IMG/VR virus record: IMGVR_UViG_3300032046_000075
Span: 1-40,904 of that record
From: a virus
Direction: 5' to 3' (one strand)
Length of the DNA: 40,904 nucleotides
Shown: in pieces, positions 14,949 through 21,610 of the stretch
How the letters are laid out: every line of letters starts with the position of its first letter
Numbering within the stretch: the first letter of the stretch is position 1
Program-made: the position numbers and the translations under genes
Notes under the pieces: model-generated
Seen by the model: only the letters and a program-made list of their open reading frames with translations
Databases searched by the model: none
What the model was told of the DNA's origin: nothing

Positions 14949-15338
14949 TTGTCTGAAGAACCGACGACTTCTTGGGATGAAGATGGTCCTATTGAATTAG
15001 ACTCTATACTCGGTAAACAACTTGGATTCACCAGTGATAAATTCGATGGGTGGTTATGGAAGGATGGTGAATATATAATAGTCTCTTTCATTGAAAGTCT
15101 TCAACAGGGACAAGGTAATCTCTCTAAGTTATTTGACTTAATAAATATTAAGGGTTATGGTATTAAGGTTCCTACCCCATTTGCTCGGATGCAGTTAATT
15201 ATCACAGCCAAGGGATTCAAGAAAATAAAGGTTCCATTTCATCCCCCAGATATTATGGAACCCTGTGAGGTTTGGGTAAAAGAACCATCCTCCCAGTTTA
15301 CATTAAAGGGAGAGAAATCGGTCTCCGGAGGGAACTGA
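14949..15338 (+). CDS. Hypothetical protein (129 aa)
   Basis: TTG start 3 nt after the upstream stop. An acidic N-terminus precedes a mixed alpha/beta body (WLWKDGEYIIVSFIESL, MQLIITAKGFKKIKVPF). No motif recognised. The sequence is AT-rich compared with the next 300 nt, marking a composition break at about 15340. Confidence 0.6.
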   Translation: MSEEPTTSWDEDGPIELDSILGKQLGFTSDKFDGWLWKDGEYIIVSFIESLQQGQGNLSKLFDLINIKGYGIKVPTPFARMQLIITAKGFKKIKVPFHPPDIMEPCEVWVKEPSSQFTLKGEKSVSGGN

Positions 15339-15339
15339 A

Positions 15340-15477
15340 GTGAAGGGCGGAGATATAGTGTCAACCTATCCCCCCCTTTCACATCTCCTAAATCCGAGGC
15401 GGAGAAGATGGCTCTGCGCGGCGCTAAGGGAGGGGATGAGAGGTGAGGCGCGTGGTGGCTCCCCCGGCGTCTCCTAG
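15340..15477 (+). CDS. Possible small basic protein (45 aa)
   Basis: GTG start with GGAGGG 7 nt upstream, overlapping nothing upstream. The product is Arg/Pro-rich with one Cys. It overlaps the next frame (15443) by 35 nt. The region contains copied fragments of upstream genes, so it may be a decayed stretch rather than a functional gene. Confidence 0.35.
   Translation: MKGGDIVSTYPPLSHLLNPRRRRWLCAALREGMRGEARGGSPGVS
15421..15441 (+). repeat. Copy of the 3' end of the 14719 gene
   Basis: The 21 nt gcgctaagggaggggatgaga also occur at 14915-14935. Just before it, gaggcggagaag recalls 14267 and 14485, and gctctgcgcggc recalls 14587. The block 15395-15441 therefore looks like a mosaic of fragments from the two upstream genes. 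Confidence 0.7.
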
Positions 15478-15628
15478 GCGGCGGGTCGCCAGGATGCCCT
15501 CGGCGGCGGCGGTTTCCCGCGGGTATTGCTGCTGCGGGTATGCCTCAATCTATAAGAGGCTTGGGCAATATACTGTAATAATTGTGGGGGAAGGATACCC
15601 CGCGAAGCCCATAGGGAGAGATGAATAA
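15443..15628 (+). CDS. Possible small protein (61 aa)
   Basis: GTG start after AGGGAGGGGATGAGA, and its stop overlaps the next gene's start. The N-terminus is Arg/Ala/Pro-rich; the second half (GYCCCGYASIYKRLGQYTVIIV) has three consecutive Cys. Plausible on position only. TATA-like TCTATAAG near 15548 could alternatively serve the next gene. Confidence 0.35.
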   Translation: MRRVVAPPASPRRRVARMPSAAAVSRGYCCCGYASIYKRLGQYTVIIVGEGYPAKPIGRDE

Positions 15629-16388
15629 CATGGATGAGGGAAAAGAGATACAGCCACACCTAGACATTCAGACTCTAGTCATAGCACCTAGACAGCGTAG
15701 GGAGATAGCTGTAGGGGATGCCGATAGCTTCAAGAGAATAGCCGTTCAGACCACGGGTATTCAAGCCGTTCTGTGGAATGAAGGCTCAATAACCCTGATG
15801 ACGGGTGATCCAAGCACAACGATCACTTTCACACCTGAATTAGTGCCCGATACTGCTATGTTCTTCATGCGTGAGGAGAAGCGCATGGGTGGCAACCCCT
15901 TCAAGGAAAATGATGGAATCCGTGTCTGGGAGGGTGATTATGCCCCCGTCAAATTCTCGAAAGCAAACCTGATTAGATTCCTTAAGGAACACGCTTACAA
16001 AAGCTCCGTTGACATCATTGGAAAGGTGAAGGAAATGAAGATCAACGAGCGACGCACCACCACGGAGAGCATGATCAGCCTAGAGGATGACAATAACAGC
16101 CGAACCGTCGAGGAGCAGGAGCTGACGACGAATCTCCCCCCTAAATTCAGCATAGAGATGCCCCTAATCCAAACACCTGAAAAGATAATTACCGTAAACC
16201 TAGACTTCGAGGCATCGGTTGTCAGGGAGACTGATAATTGGAGCCGTGAGAAGGGGAAGAATATTATTCAACTCCGATGCGTCAACGCGAGGGAACGAAT
16301 GCACGAACTGATGCTGAGCTACACGAAGCTAGTTCCCGAGGCTATTCCGAAATACTATGGTCGCCTAGCGGTGGAGATAGCGAATTAG
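15621..16388 (+). CDS. DUF2303/YfdQ-like protein
   Basis: A 255-residue protein; start ATG 15621, or ATG 15630 with GGGAG at better spacing. The second half follows the DUF2303 layout: FSKANLIRFLKEHA (helix), a central segment ending LPPKFSIEMPLIQT, and beta strands with IITVNLDFEASVV, then NIIQLRCVN and a final helix. DUF2303 proteins are common in phages close to recombination or early genes; their activity is unknown. The match is by pattern only and needs a profile search. It is the last sizeable gene of the plus operon. Confidence 0.5.
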   Translation: MNNMDEGKEIQPHLDIQTLVIAPRQRREIAVGDADSFKRIAVQTTGIQAVLWNEGSITLMTGDPSTTITFTPELVPDTAMFFMREEKRMGGNPFKENDGIRVWEGDYAPVKFSKANLIRFLKEHAYKSSVDIIGKVKEMKINERRTTTESMISLEDDNNSRTVEEQELTTNLPPKFSIEMPLIQTPEKIITVNLDFEASVVRETDNWSREKGKNIIQLRCVNARERMHELMLSYTKLVPEAIPKYYGRLAVEIAN

Positions 16389-16405
16389 AAGGAGAAGAGG
16401 GGAAA

Positions 16406-16627
16406 ATGAAGCCACTGGTTGACTGGGTGCGGTGGTCGGTTGAGGTAATCGTTTTAAAGGGCTTGGCTCCACATCTAGGTATGGGAATCTGTTTGGGGTG
16501 TCCTCGGTTGCCTTGTCACGATGGGGATGATCCCCCGTGCCAGGGGTGTGAGCGATTGTATAGGGTGGAGCGGACCCCGGCGGTGAAGGCGGTTTCCGCG
16601 CCCCCAGAGGAGAGGAAGCGTAGTTGA
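16406..16627 (+). CDS. Cys-rich small protein (73 aa)
   Basis: ATG at 16406 with AAGGAGAAGAGGGG upstream. N-terminal hydrophobic/aromatic helix (DWVRWSVEVIVLKGL), then CLGCPRLPCHDGDDPPCQGC, an obvious zinc- or iron-sulfur-type cluster, and a basic tail. Last gene of the plus operon. No family recognised. Confidence 0.6.
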   Translation: MKPLVDWVRWSVEVIVLKGLAPHLGMGICLGCPRLPCHDGDDPPCQGCERLYRVERTPAVKAVSAPPEERKRS

Positions 16628-16788
16628 TTGGTCCCCTTTAAGGATCAGGACTCATGGGTGGTGACAACTCCCATCGTAGTGACGATTTGGGTCCGCGTCT
16701 TAGCGTAGTTTATTCGGGTTCATCAATCTCCGGGAAAATGGTTATCAATAGCATTATGAGGGGTAGTAGAAGCCAGGATATTATTCGT
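16628..16788. other. Convergent intergenic gap
   Basis: Lies between the ends of the plus operon and the minus glycan cluster. A weak ATGGG...CCCAT stem occurs near 16654-16673 without a T-run. An open frame from 16654 runs antisense into the epimerase and is not convincing. I see no clear gene. Confidence 0.5.
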
Positions 16789-17715
16789 TTAATCCTCATT
16801 CTTTTGACTCTCCACGACTCTCCTTATGCCATCCTCAATCTTCACCTGTGGCGTCCACCCGAGTATTCTCCGCGCTATGGAGCAATCGTAGCTCATCCTC
16901 TGAATCTCCCCCAGGGAGCGCGGCCTAGCCTCATACTTCACGGGTTTATCGAGGACGCGGCACACCGTTTTCAGGGCATCCACCACGGAGGTTTCCACTC
17001 CACTACCCAGCAGAATCGGCCCCACGGATTCCTTCACCTCCGCGCCTTTAACGAGGGCGTCCACAATATCGCCCACGTAGATGAAGTCCCTCGTTTGCTG
17101 ACCGTCCCCCGTTATGTAGGGTGTGTCTCCGCGCTTGAGTGTGTCTATAAATGTGGCGACTACGGGGTTCCACTCTGAGGAGACGCGTTGCCGGGGACCG
17201 TAGACAGTGGCGAATCTGAAGATGGTGTACGGTATCCCGTAGGCTTTGGCGTATGCTTTGATCATGTGCTCCGCCGCCAGCTTATCCACGTCATAGGGAG
17301 TTGTGGGGTTCTCGGGGTTTCCCTCTTTTATTGGCTGAATCGCTGAGTCGTAGATGCCTGAATTACTCGAAAATATCACCCGCGCCCCACATCGGCGCGC
17401 ATATTCAAGCATCATCACAGTTCCGATTAGGTTCACTTCCACGTCTCGAATCGGGTTCACATAGCTGCGGCTACGGGGCCAACAGGCGAGGTGATAGATT
17501 ACGTCGGCGTCGCCCCAGTTGAACCGCTTATCCAGTTTACTAGAGATGTCCTGTTGGATGAAGTTTATTTTCCCCGAGTCTAGGGGACCCTGTATATTAG
17601 TTAATGATCCATTACTGAGGTCGTCAATCACCGTCACGTCGTCACCCCGCGCCACCAGGCGTTCAACTAAGTGTGATCCCACGAAACCGCAGCCGCCGTC
17701 CACAATAATCCGCAT
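16789..17715 (-). CDS. NAD-dependent nucleotide-sugar epimerase/dehydratase
   Basis: A 308-residue extended short-chain dehydrogenase. Rossmann motif GGCGFVGSH (residues 7-15), acidic NAD-binding residue at VIDDLS, Ser cluster SSNSG (116-120) and catalytic YDVDK (141-145). YGPRQR and the C-terminal LGEIQRMSYD...ILGWTPQ are typical of UDP-glucose 4-epimerase or dTDP-glucose 4,6-dehydratase relatives. Length is normal. It probably makes an NDP-sugar for the glycosyltransferase in the same cluster. Exact substrate cannot be told. Last gene of the cluster, 1 nt after its neighbour. Confidence 0.9.
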   Translation of the reverse strand: MRIIVDGGCGFVGSHLVERLVARGDDVTVIDDLSNGSLTNIQGPLDSGKINFIQQDISSKLDKRFNWGDADVIYHLACWPRSRSYVNPIRDVEVNLIGTVMMLEYARRCGARVIFSSNSGIYDSAIQPIKEGNPENPTTPYDVDKLAAEHMIKAYAKAYGIPYTIFRFATVYGPRQRVSSEWNPVVATFIDTLKRGDTPYITGDGQQTRDFIYVGDIVDALVKGAEVKESVGPILLGSGVETSVVDALKTVCRVLDKPVKYEARPRSLGEIQRMSYDCSIARRILGWTPQVKIEDGIRRVVESQKNED

Positions 17716-17716
17716 T

Positions 17717-18238
17717 TTATTTCACCTCATCATTAAACGGAACATAGTATATTAGGAAGCTTCCCCCATCCCCAAGGGTGTTAGCGAAGAAGTCTACCTG
17801 TAGTACCTTCCCGGCTTCAACGTAGTAGTAGAAGCCTCGGGGAAGTATAACCGTTGCTGTGGCTTGTCCACCTGTTTGGCTGTAGATTGCGCTTAGGTGA
17901 AACATCGTGTCATTACTATAGGTGTCAACAGAGAAGTCATGTTTACCTGTGGATAATAGTATCTCAATTCCCTGCGTGGCTGAGACGCATGAAATTAGGC
18001 TCGCTCCAATCACCATCACCGGTTCATCGAAAACTATCTCTTGGATGTGATTGGACCAGCCCTGCTTCTCCCCCACTAGGATGTATTCGATTGTCTTCAC
18101 CTCTTTGGCGGTGGATGGGTTATTAACCTCGTAGGTGTTCTGGTAAAAGTAGTCGCTACAATTTATTTCGTCTATCCTAAAAATTAGTGTTGTTTGAAGC
18201 AGAATAATTATCACTAGAAGAGCCTTAACGGTATTCAC
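17717..18238 (-). CDS. Membrane-anchored exported protein (173 aa)
   Basis: GTG at 18238 shares GTGA with the methyltransferase stop. Residues 4-21 are a hydrophobic anchor or signal (VKALLVIIILLQTTLIF). The rest is beta-rich (EYILVGEK, VMVIGASLISCV, TATVILPRGFYYYVEAG, FLIYYVPF), like a small extracellular jelly-roll or virion-surface domain. No family recognised. It lies inside the glycan cluster, so it may be the protein that is decorated or an assembly partner. Confidence 0.65.
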   Translation of the reverse strand: MNTVKALLVIIILLQTTLIFRIDEINCSDYFYQNTYEVNNPSTAKEVKTIEYILVGEKQGWSNHIQEIVFDEPVMVIGASLISCVSATQGIEILLSTGKHDFSVDTYSNDTMFHLSAIYSQTGGQATATVILPRGFYYYVEAGKVLQVDFFANTLGDGGSFLIYYVPFNDEVK

Positions 18239-18888
18239 GGCGTTTTCGCCTCTATGAAGCACCCCAACGAGACACTATTTCCATCTATGTGGTAAAACCG
18301 CGTAATCCGGAACCCGTGGCCGCGTAGAAGCAGCGACAGTTCATCATAGGTGTAGTGGTGGGGGTGATCTATATCCCCCGGCGTGTGACGGTGGTAAAGC
18401 GTCTCCCAGAGGTAAAGCGTCTTCACCCCAGCCCCTTTAAGCCGTTTAATCGCTGTTATAGGGTCTGCTATGTGGTCAAACGTCGTGACAAACGCGGCCG
18501 CATCCAGGGGGGGTAGTTCGATGTCCTCGATTTTTCCCCGCTTGAACTCTGATAGCCACGGGATAGGCTTCAACTGGGGAAGAGGGTCAACCCCGAGGAT
18601 ATATCCCTCCCCCCGAATCAGGGGGAGATACCCCGCCTCACCGTAGCTTACCCCCGCGAACACGCCGTTACCGCATCCCACGTCAACCATCCGCGAAGGC
18701 ATACCCACGAAGACGCTGAAATGCCGCCCCACAGACTTTACATACTCTATATACCGGGGATCCATTGGGTTTCCAGCCCAAGAGACGTAGCGCCTCTGCG
18801 CTCTCTCCCACCGAACATTAACGGGCACCAGCCCCGCGTAGACGTGGTTAAACGCTTGTCTCAAGTATCTTACGCATCTCTTGAACAT
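18235..18888 (-). CDS. Class I SAM-dependent methyltransferase
   Basis: A 217-residue protein from the ATG at 18888 with GGAGGG upstream. SAM motif I is MVDVGCGNG near residues 67-75; ILGVDPLP follows as motif II, and FVTTFDHI as motif IV. HHYTYDELSLLLRGHGFRI is the usual C-terminal helix-strand of Methyltransf_11/23 enzymes. It overlaps the upstream gene by about 41 nt. In a glycan cluster the likely substrate is a sugar or lipid-linked intermediate. Substrate unknown. Confidence 0.8.
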   Translation of the reverse strand: MFKRCVRYLRQAFNHVYAGLVPVNVRWERAQRRYVSWAGNPMDPRYIEYVKSVGRHFSVFVGMPSRMVDVGCGNGVFAGVSYGEAGYLPLIRGEGYILGVDPLPQLKPIPWLSEFKRGKIEDIELPPLDAAAFVTTFDHIADPITAIKRLKGAGVKTLYLWETLYHRHTPGDIDHPHHYTYDELSLLLRGHGFRITRFYHIDGNSVSLGCFIEAKTP

Positions 18889-19243
18889 CAAGGCCCTCCT
18901 TCTCCGCGAGTGCCATAAGCGTCTTCCACATAGGTATCATCACGGGGGTTAGCTTCGTCTGGCTGTAGGGGTTGCTCTCCACGTTGATTGTCTGCTCGAT
19001 TCGGTAGAATGGCATCTTCTTGAAGTGAAACCACCCCGCCAACGCGCCACTAGGGTAGACCACCACGACAAGGGCTAGGCCAAACTCTAGGACTCCGGGG
19101 AAGACGCTCTTTAATATGGGGATGTTTTGAATCGCTAGGTAGTAGACGGTTGTGCAGAGGCTTATCATGGTGAGGGGTAAACTGAGGTATATGCTGTACC
19201 CGGTGCGGAAGTAGTAGAAGCTGCGCATCAGGAAGTTGATCAA
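18848..19243 (-). CDS. Membrane protein (131 aa)
   Basis: TTG at 19243 overlaps the previous stop (TTGA). Two predicted TM helices: residues about 18-37 (YLSLPLTMISLCTTVYYLAI) and 50-70 (LEFGLALVVVVYPSGALAGW), followed by a soluble amphipathic C-terminus (MWKTLMALAEKEGLDVQEMRKIL). No family recognised. Together with the 59-residue gene it may form a membrane complex in the glycan pathway. Confidence 0.65.
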   Translation of the reverse strand: MINFLMRSFYYFRTGYSIYLSLPLTMISLCTTVYYLAIQNIPILKSVFPGVLEFGLALVVVVYPSGALAGWFHFKKMPFYRIEQTINVESNPYSQTKLTPVMIPMWKTLMALAEKEGLDVQEMRKILETSV

Positions 19244-19419
19244 TTTTGAATCTCCCTTATCGTATCCAGTACGTAGCTTATTATGTACAGTATCGGCTCG
19301 TAGAACCACGGCGGAGTATAGCTTAAAACCGTCGCGCCCAGCGTCACCAAGTAGACGGAAAAATATGGGGTGTAATTATAATTATCCTTGGCGCTTTTTC
19401 GGGATGGTTTCTCAGTCAA
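19240..19419 (-). CDS. Small membrane protein (59 aa)
   Basis: Not an obvious ORF because it starts with TTG at 19419, sharing TTGA with the glycosyltransferase stop; its own TGA overlaps the next TTG in the same way. After a basic N-terminus (EKPSRKSAKDNYNYT) it has one long or two short hydrophobic helices (YFSVYLVTLGATVLSY, EPILYIISYVLDTI). The repeated TTGA coupling supports it. Confidence 0.6.
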   Translation of the reverse strand: MTEKPSRKSAKDNYNYTPYFSVYLVTLGATVLSYTPPWFYEPILYIISYVLDTIREIQN

Positions 19420-20507
19420 TTTAAAGCCTCTTCGTAGATTTTCTTAAGCCGCTCAGCTACCATCGAATAACTTAGGTGGCGGAGCGCGAAGCTCCGACCC
19501 GCTTCGGATAGGCGTCGACGCAGTGTATCACTCTCAAGGCTATGCAGTCCTTCGAGGATTTCGGCTTCAGATGAGGCGTTCACACACGGGGGAGCCTCGC
19601 CGAAGTGTTCACTAGCGGTCGGTGCGAAGTAGATCATGAGGGATGCGCCACAAGCCATAGCCTCAAAACCCGTGGTCCCAGAGGCACCCAGCGTAAACTG
19701 GTCTAGAACCGCGTCCACGTTTTGATACCGCTCTATCAGCGCGGGTTTGCTCATCGGGGGAACCCATGTCACCGAGTCTTTAACAGGTTCAACTATGCGG
19801 TGTGCCTCCTCAACATCCTCTGAGTACCCCCAGTCAACGAGGGTTAGATGCGCCTTAGCCCCACTCTCAACATATTTTACGTATGTGCGGAGTAGGCGAT
19901 CGTTTCCCTTAACGTCGAAGACCATGCGCGCTGGGTGAAGAAGCTCAAGAATCGAATTATCCCTTTCTCCGCGAGGACAGTACCGATCAGTGTTAATCGC
20001 GAATGGCACAAACTCCATGCGCTGGGGATGAACGCCCGCAACCATCTCAGCCGTATCCGTGTTAGTGTAGGTAACACACTTTGCTTCTCGGTAGGTCCTC
20101 AGCCCCAGTTTCACGCGGTTACTATTCCTCAAGGCGCCGTAGCCTTGGCGGATGAAACCCGCCTCATACACTAGATATGGAGTCAGAGAGAATGAGAGGT
20201 GAAGCACCGTGGGAAAGTGAAGGTGAAGTAGATCGTAGCCGCGCGTTATCTTGTTAAGCTGAATTACCTTCCTTATGAAGTTCCGCCGATCACCCTTAAC
20301 GGTTTTAACCCAATCCGGCGAGGGGGGTAATTCATCGAGGCGCATCTTGTAGGGGTCGCCGTTTATTCGGTGGATCTCCCACTGGGGAAGACTCATACCG
20401 AAGTCGTTTTCATCAATGATCAGCTCAGCGTCAACGCCGGCTCCGCGAAGAGCCTCAACGCAGGCAAAGCCGTCGTTCGCCATATTACCGACGTGACATA
20501 CGCGCAT
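19416..20507 (-). CDS. GT-B (GT4-like) glycosyltransferase
   Basis: A 363-residue protein from ATG 20507 with GGAGGTGG upstream. N-terminal Rossmann features: VCHVGNMANDG, DLLHLHFP. The acceptor-side segment YTNTDTAEMV and FVPFAINTDRY lead into the donor domain, with the loop GASGTTGFEAMACG carrying the conserved Glu of retaining GT4 enzymes. Length and order match family 4 glycosyltransferases. It would transfer a sugar made by the epimerase onto a lipid or protein. It overlaps the asparagine-synthase gene end by 23 nt. Confidence 0.85.
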   Translation of the reverse strand: MRVCHVGNMANDGFACVEALRGAGVDAELIIDENDFGMSLPQWEIHRINGDPYKMRLDELPPSPDWVKTVKGDRRNFIRKVIQLNKITRGYDLLHLHFPTVLHLSFSLTPYLVYEAGFIRQGYGALRNSNRVKLGLRTYREAKCVTYTNTDTAEMVAGVHPQRMEFVPFAINTDRYCPRGERDNSILELLHPARMVFDVKGNDRLLRTYVKYVESGAKAHLTLVDWGYSEDVEEAHRIVEPVKDSVTWVPPMSKPALIERYQNVDAVLDQFTLGASGTTGFEAMACGASLMIYFAPTASEHFGEAPPCVNASSEAEILEGLHSLESDTLRRRLSEAGRSFALRHLSYSMVAERLKKIYEEALN

Positions 20508-21267
20508 CAAGCCACCTCCCAGTTAAATAGGCATTAACCAGCATATTCGCCTCACGGTGCGTAGCAGGGGCGTCAACGTGAAGCGTGGGTTTTATCTCCG
20601 CGTCCCACACAAGCGGGTTCTCCCAGTTCACCCGCCCCGCATACTTTGGCCTCTCAAGGACCTCCGCCGGCAGGTGCCCCCGGTAGGCTTGGCGGAGGTT
20701 CCACTTATCCATCGGCGCATCATGGGGATCAACCCAGTACTTCAGCGTCTCGCTGATTGGAAGCCCGATAAATGGGGTATGTATTTTCACCCCATAGATT
20801 GTAGCGAGTTGCCTATGCGTCGGTAGGCTCCACTCAAGGACGCCACCCCAGTACTCTTGATAGGACACGCGGGGCTTGTTTATATATCCGCCGAAGTGCT
20901 CATCCAATCCCTCAGCTATATAAATATTCTCCGCGCCGATACTCTTTGCCAACCTGTAACCGAAGACGGGCCATAGGTTGAACCTTGGGAAGTCGAGAAG
21001 GGGCGCAGTCTCCGCGAATGTCTTTAATATGTCTCTGGCGGTGACTTCGTGGTATCGTGCTCCGTAGTATTTGGCGACTTCGTAGGATCCTCGATACTCC
21101 ATCTCCCCCGGTAACCGGATGTGGATGGCATCCACGGATTCAACTGTAAGTTCCGTCAGGTGCTTGAGTAGAATAGTGGAATCTAAGCCGCCGCTTATGA
21201 ATACGGTGGGGCGGTGAGTCGGTTTTATAGATGCGCGGATAAGCCCACGCAATGCCTTATAATTCAT
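20485..21267 (-). CDS. Asparagine synthase-type amidotransferase domain without glutaminase
   Basis: A 260-residue protein consisting of the AsnB C-terminal PP-loop domain: SGGLDST (25-31), AEGLDEHFGGY (near 118-128), THTPFIGLP and the C-terminal KWNLRQAYRGHLPAEVLERPKYAGRV pattern (conserved Arg/Pro/Lys; shown only in part). The N-terminal glutaminase domain of AsnB is absent, so ammonia must come from another protein or from solution. Such short proteins in surface-glycan clusters (WbpG-like) amidate sugars or make lasso-like linkages. ATG overlaps the RHH stop by 4 nt. Confidence 0.85.
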   Translation of the reverse strand: MNYKALRGLIRASIKPTHRPTVFISGGLDSTILLKHLTELTVESVDAIHIRLPGEMEYRGSYEVAKYYGARYHEVTARDILKTFAETAPLLDFPRFNLWPVFGYRLAKSIGAENIYIAEGLDEHFGGYINKPRVSYQEYWGGVLEWSLPTHRQLATIYGVKIHTPFIGLPISETLKYWVDPHDAPMDKWNLRQAYRGHLPAEVLERPKYAGRVNWENPLVWDAEIKPTLHVDAPATHREANMLVNAYLTGRWLDARMSRR

Positions 21268-21383
21268 TTCTTGACTCCTATGAGTCGCTTTATGGTATCT
21301 TCGTAGGATTCCCTGGGTTGCTTTCGCAGCTTCTTAAGAGCCGCTTTAGTCTCGGTGCTTAACTGGATTGAGGATACTCCCAT
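21264..21383 (-). CDS. Short RHH/antitoxin-like regulator (39 aa)
   Basis: ATG at 21383. SSIQLSTETKAALKKL (strand plus helix 1) followed by QPRESYEDTIKRLIG (helix 2) is the standard archaeal VapB/DUF7557-like ribbon-helix-helix. No toxin partner is visible: the next gene is the asparagine synthase. It heads the glycan cluster and probably autoregulates from the CTATAG palindrome directly upstream. Confidence 0.75.
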   Translation of the reverse strand: MGVSSIQLSTETKAALKKLRKQPRESYEDTIKRLIGVKK

Positions 21384-21385
21384 AA

Positions 21386-21445
21386 CTATAGAGTATCTAT
21401 AGGAGCGTATAAGTATTTTTAAGTCCCTCCACCCTAGTGTAAACT
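21386..21445. promoter_or_regulatory. Divergent promoter/operator with CTATAG repeats and CCCTAGT element
   Basis: CTATAG-AGTAT-CTATAG (21386-21402) is a symmetric double hexamer next to the RHH start, an operator-like spacing of 11 bp. TATA boxes: minus CTTAAAAATA and plus TATAAGTATTTTTAA share 21403-21422. CCTCCACCCTAGT follows (to about 21438), the same string as at 2796-2808. ACCCTAGT...ACTATGGGT forms an imperfect inverted repeat just before the plus-strand ATG at 21446. Confidence 0.6.
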
Positions 21446-21610
21446 ATGGGTAAAGTTGCTGAGAAGCTGTGGGAAGCCAACTCAAAGCTCCCCGCTAACG
21501 TGAAGAAGGGAACAGACCTCATTATACGGGGCGCGTTAAAGTGGCGTCAATCCTCCCAGAGGCGTGGAAAAGAGTTTGTTAAGAATCAGCGCAAGAAGTT
21601 GAGGATTTAG
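21446..21610 (+). CDS. Small basic protein (54 aa)
   Basis: The only plus-strand gene between two minus-strand blocks. Its own TATA box and CCCTAGT element precede the ATG. The protein is strongly basic (KKLRI, KWRQSSQRRGKEFVKNQRKK), likely a nucleic-acid binder or small regulator. Its stop overlaps the end of the spike gene by 4 nt on the opposite strand. No family recognised. Confidence 0.6.
   Translation: MGKVAEKLWEANSKLPANVKKGTDLIIRGALKWRQSSQRRGKEFVKNQRKKLRI

Noticed and set aside
14949-15442. Stop-codon readthrough (TGA at 15336) extending the 129-residue protein
   Set aside because: The same frame stays open to 15442 and ends in a copied tail, but TGA is used as an ordinary stop throughout and no recoding structure is evident.
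21264-21383. Toxin-antitoxin pair
   Set aside because: The RHH protein resembles an antitoxin, but no toxin gene adjoins it; the next gene is an asparagine-synthase domain.
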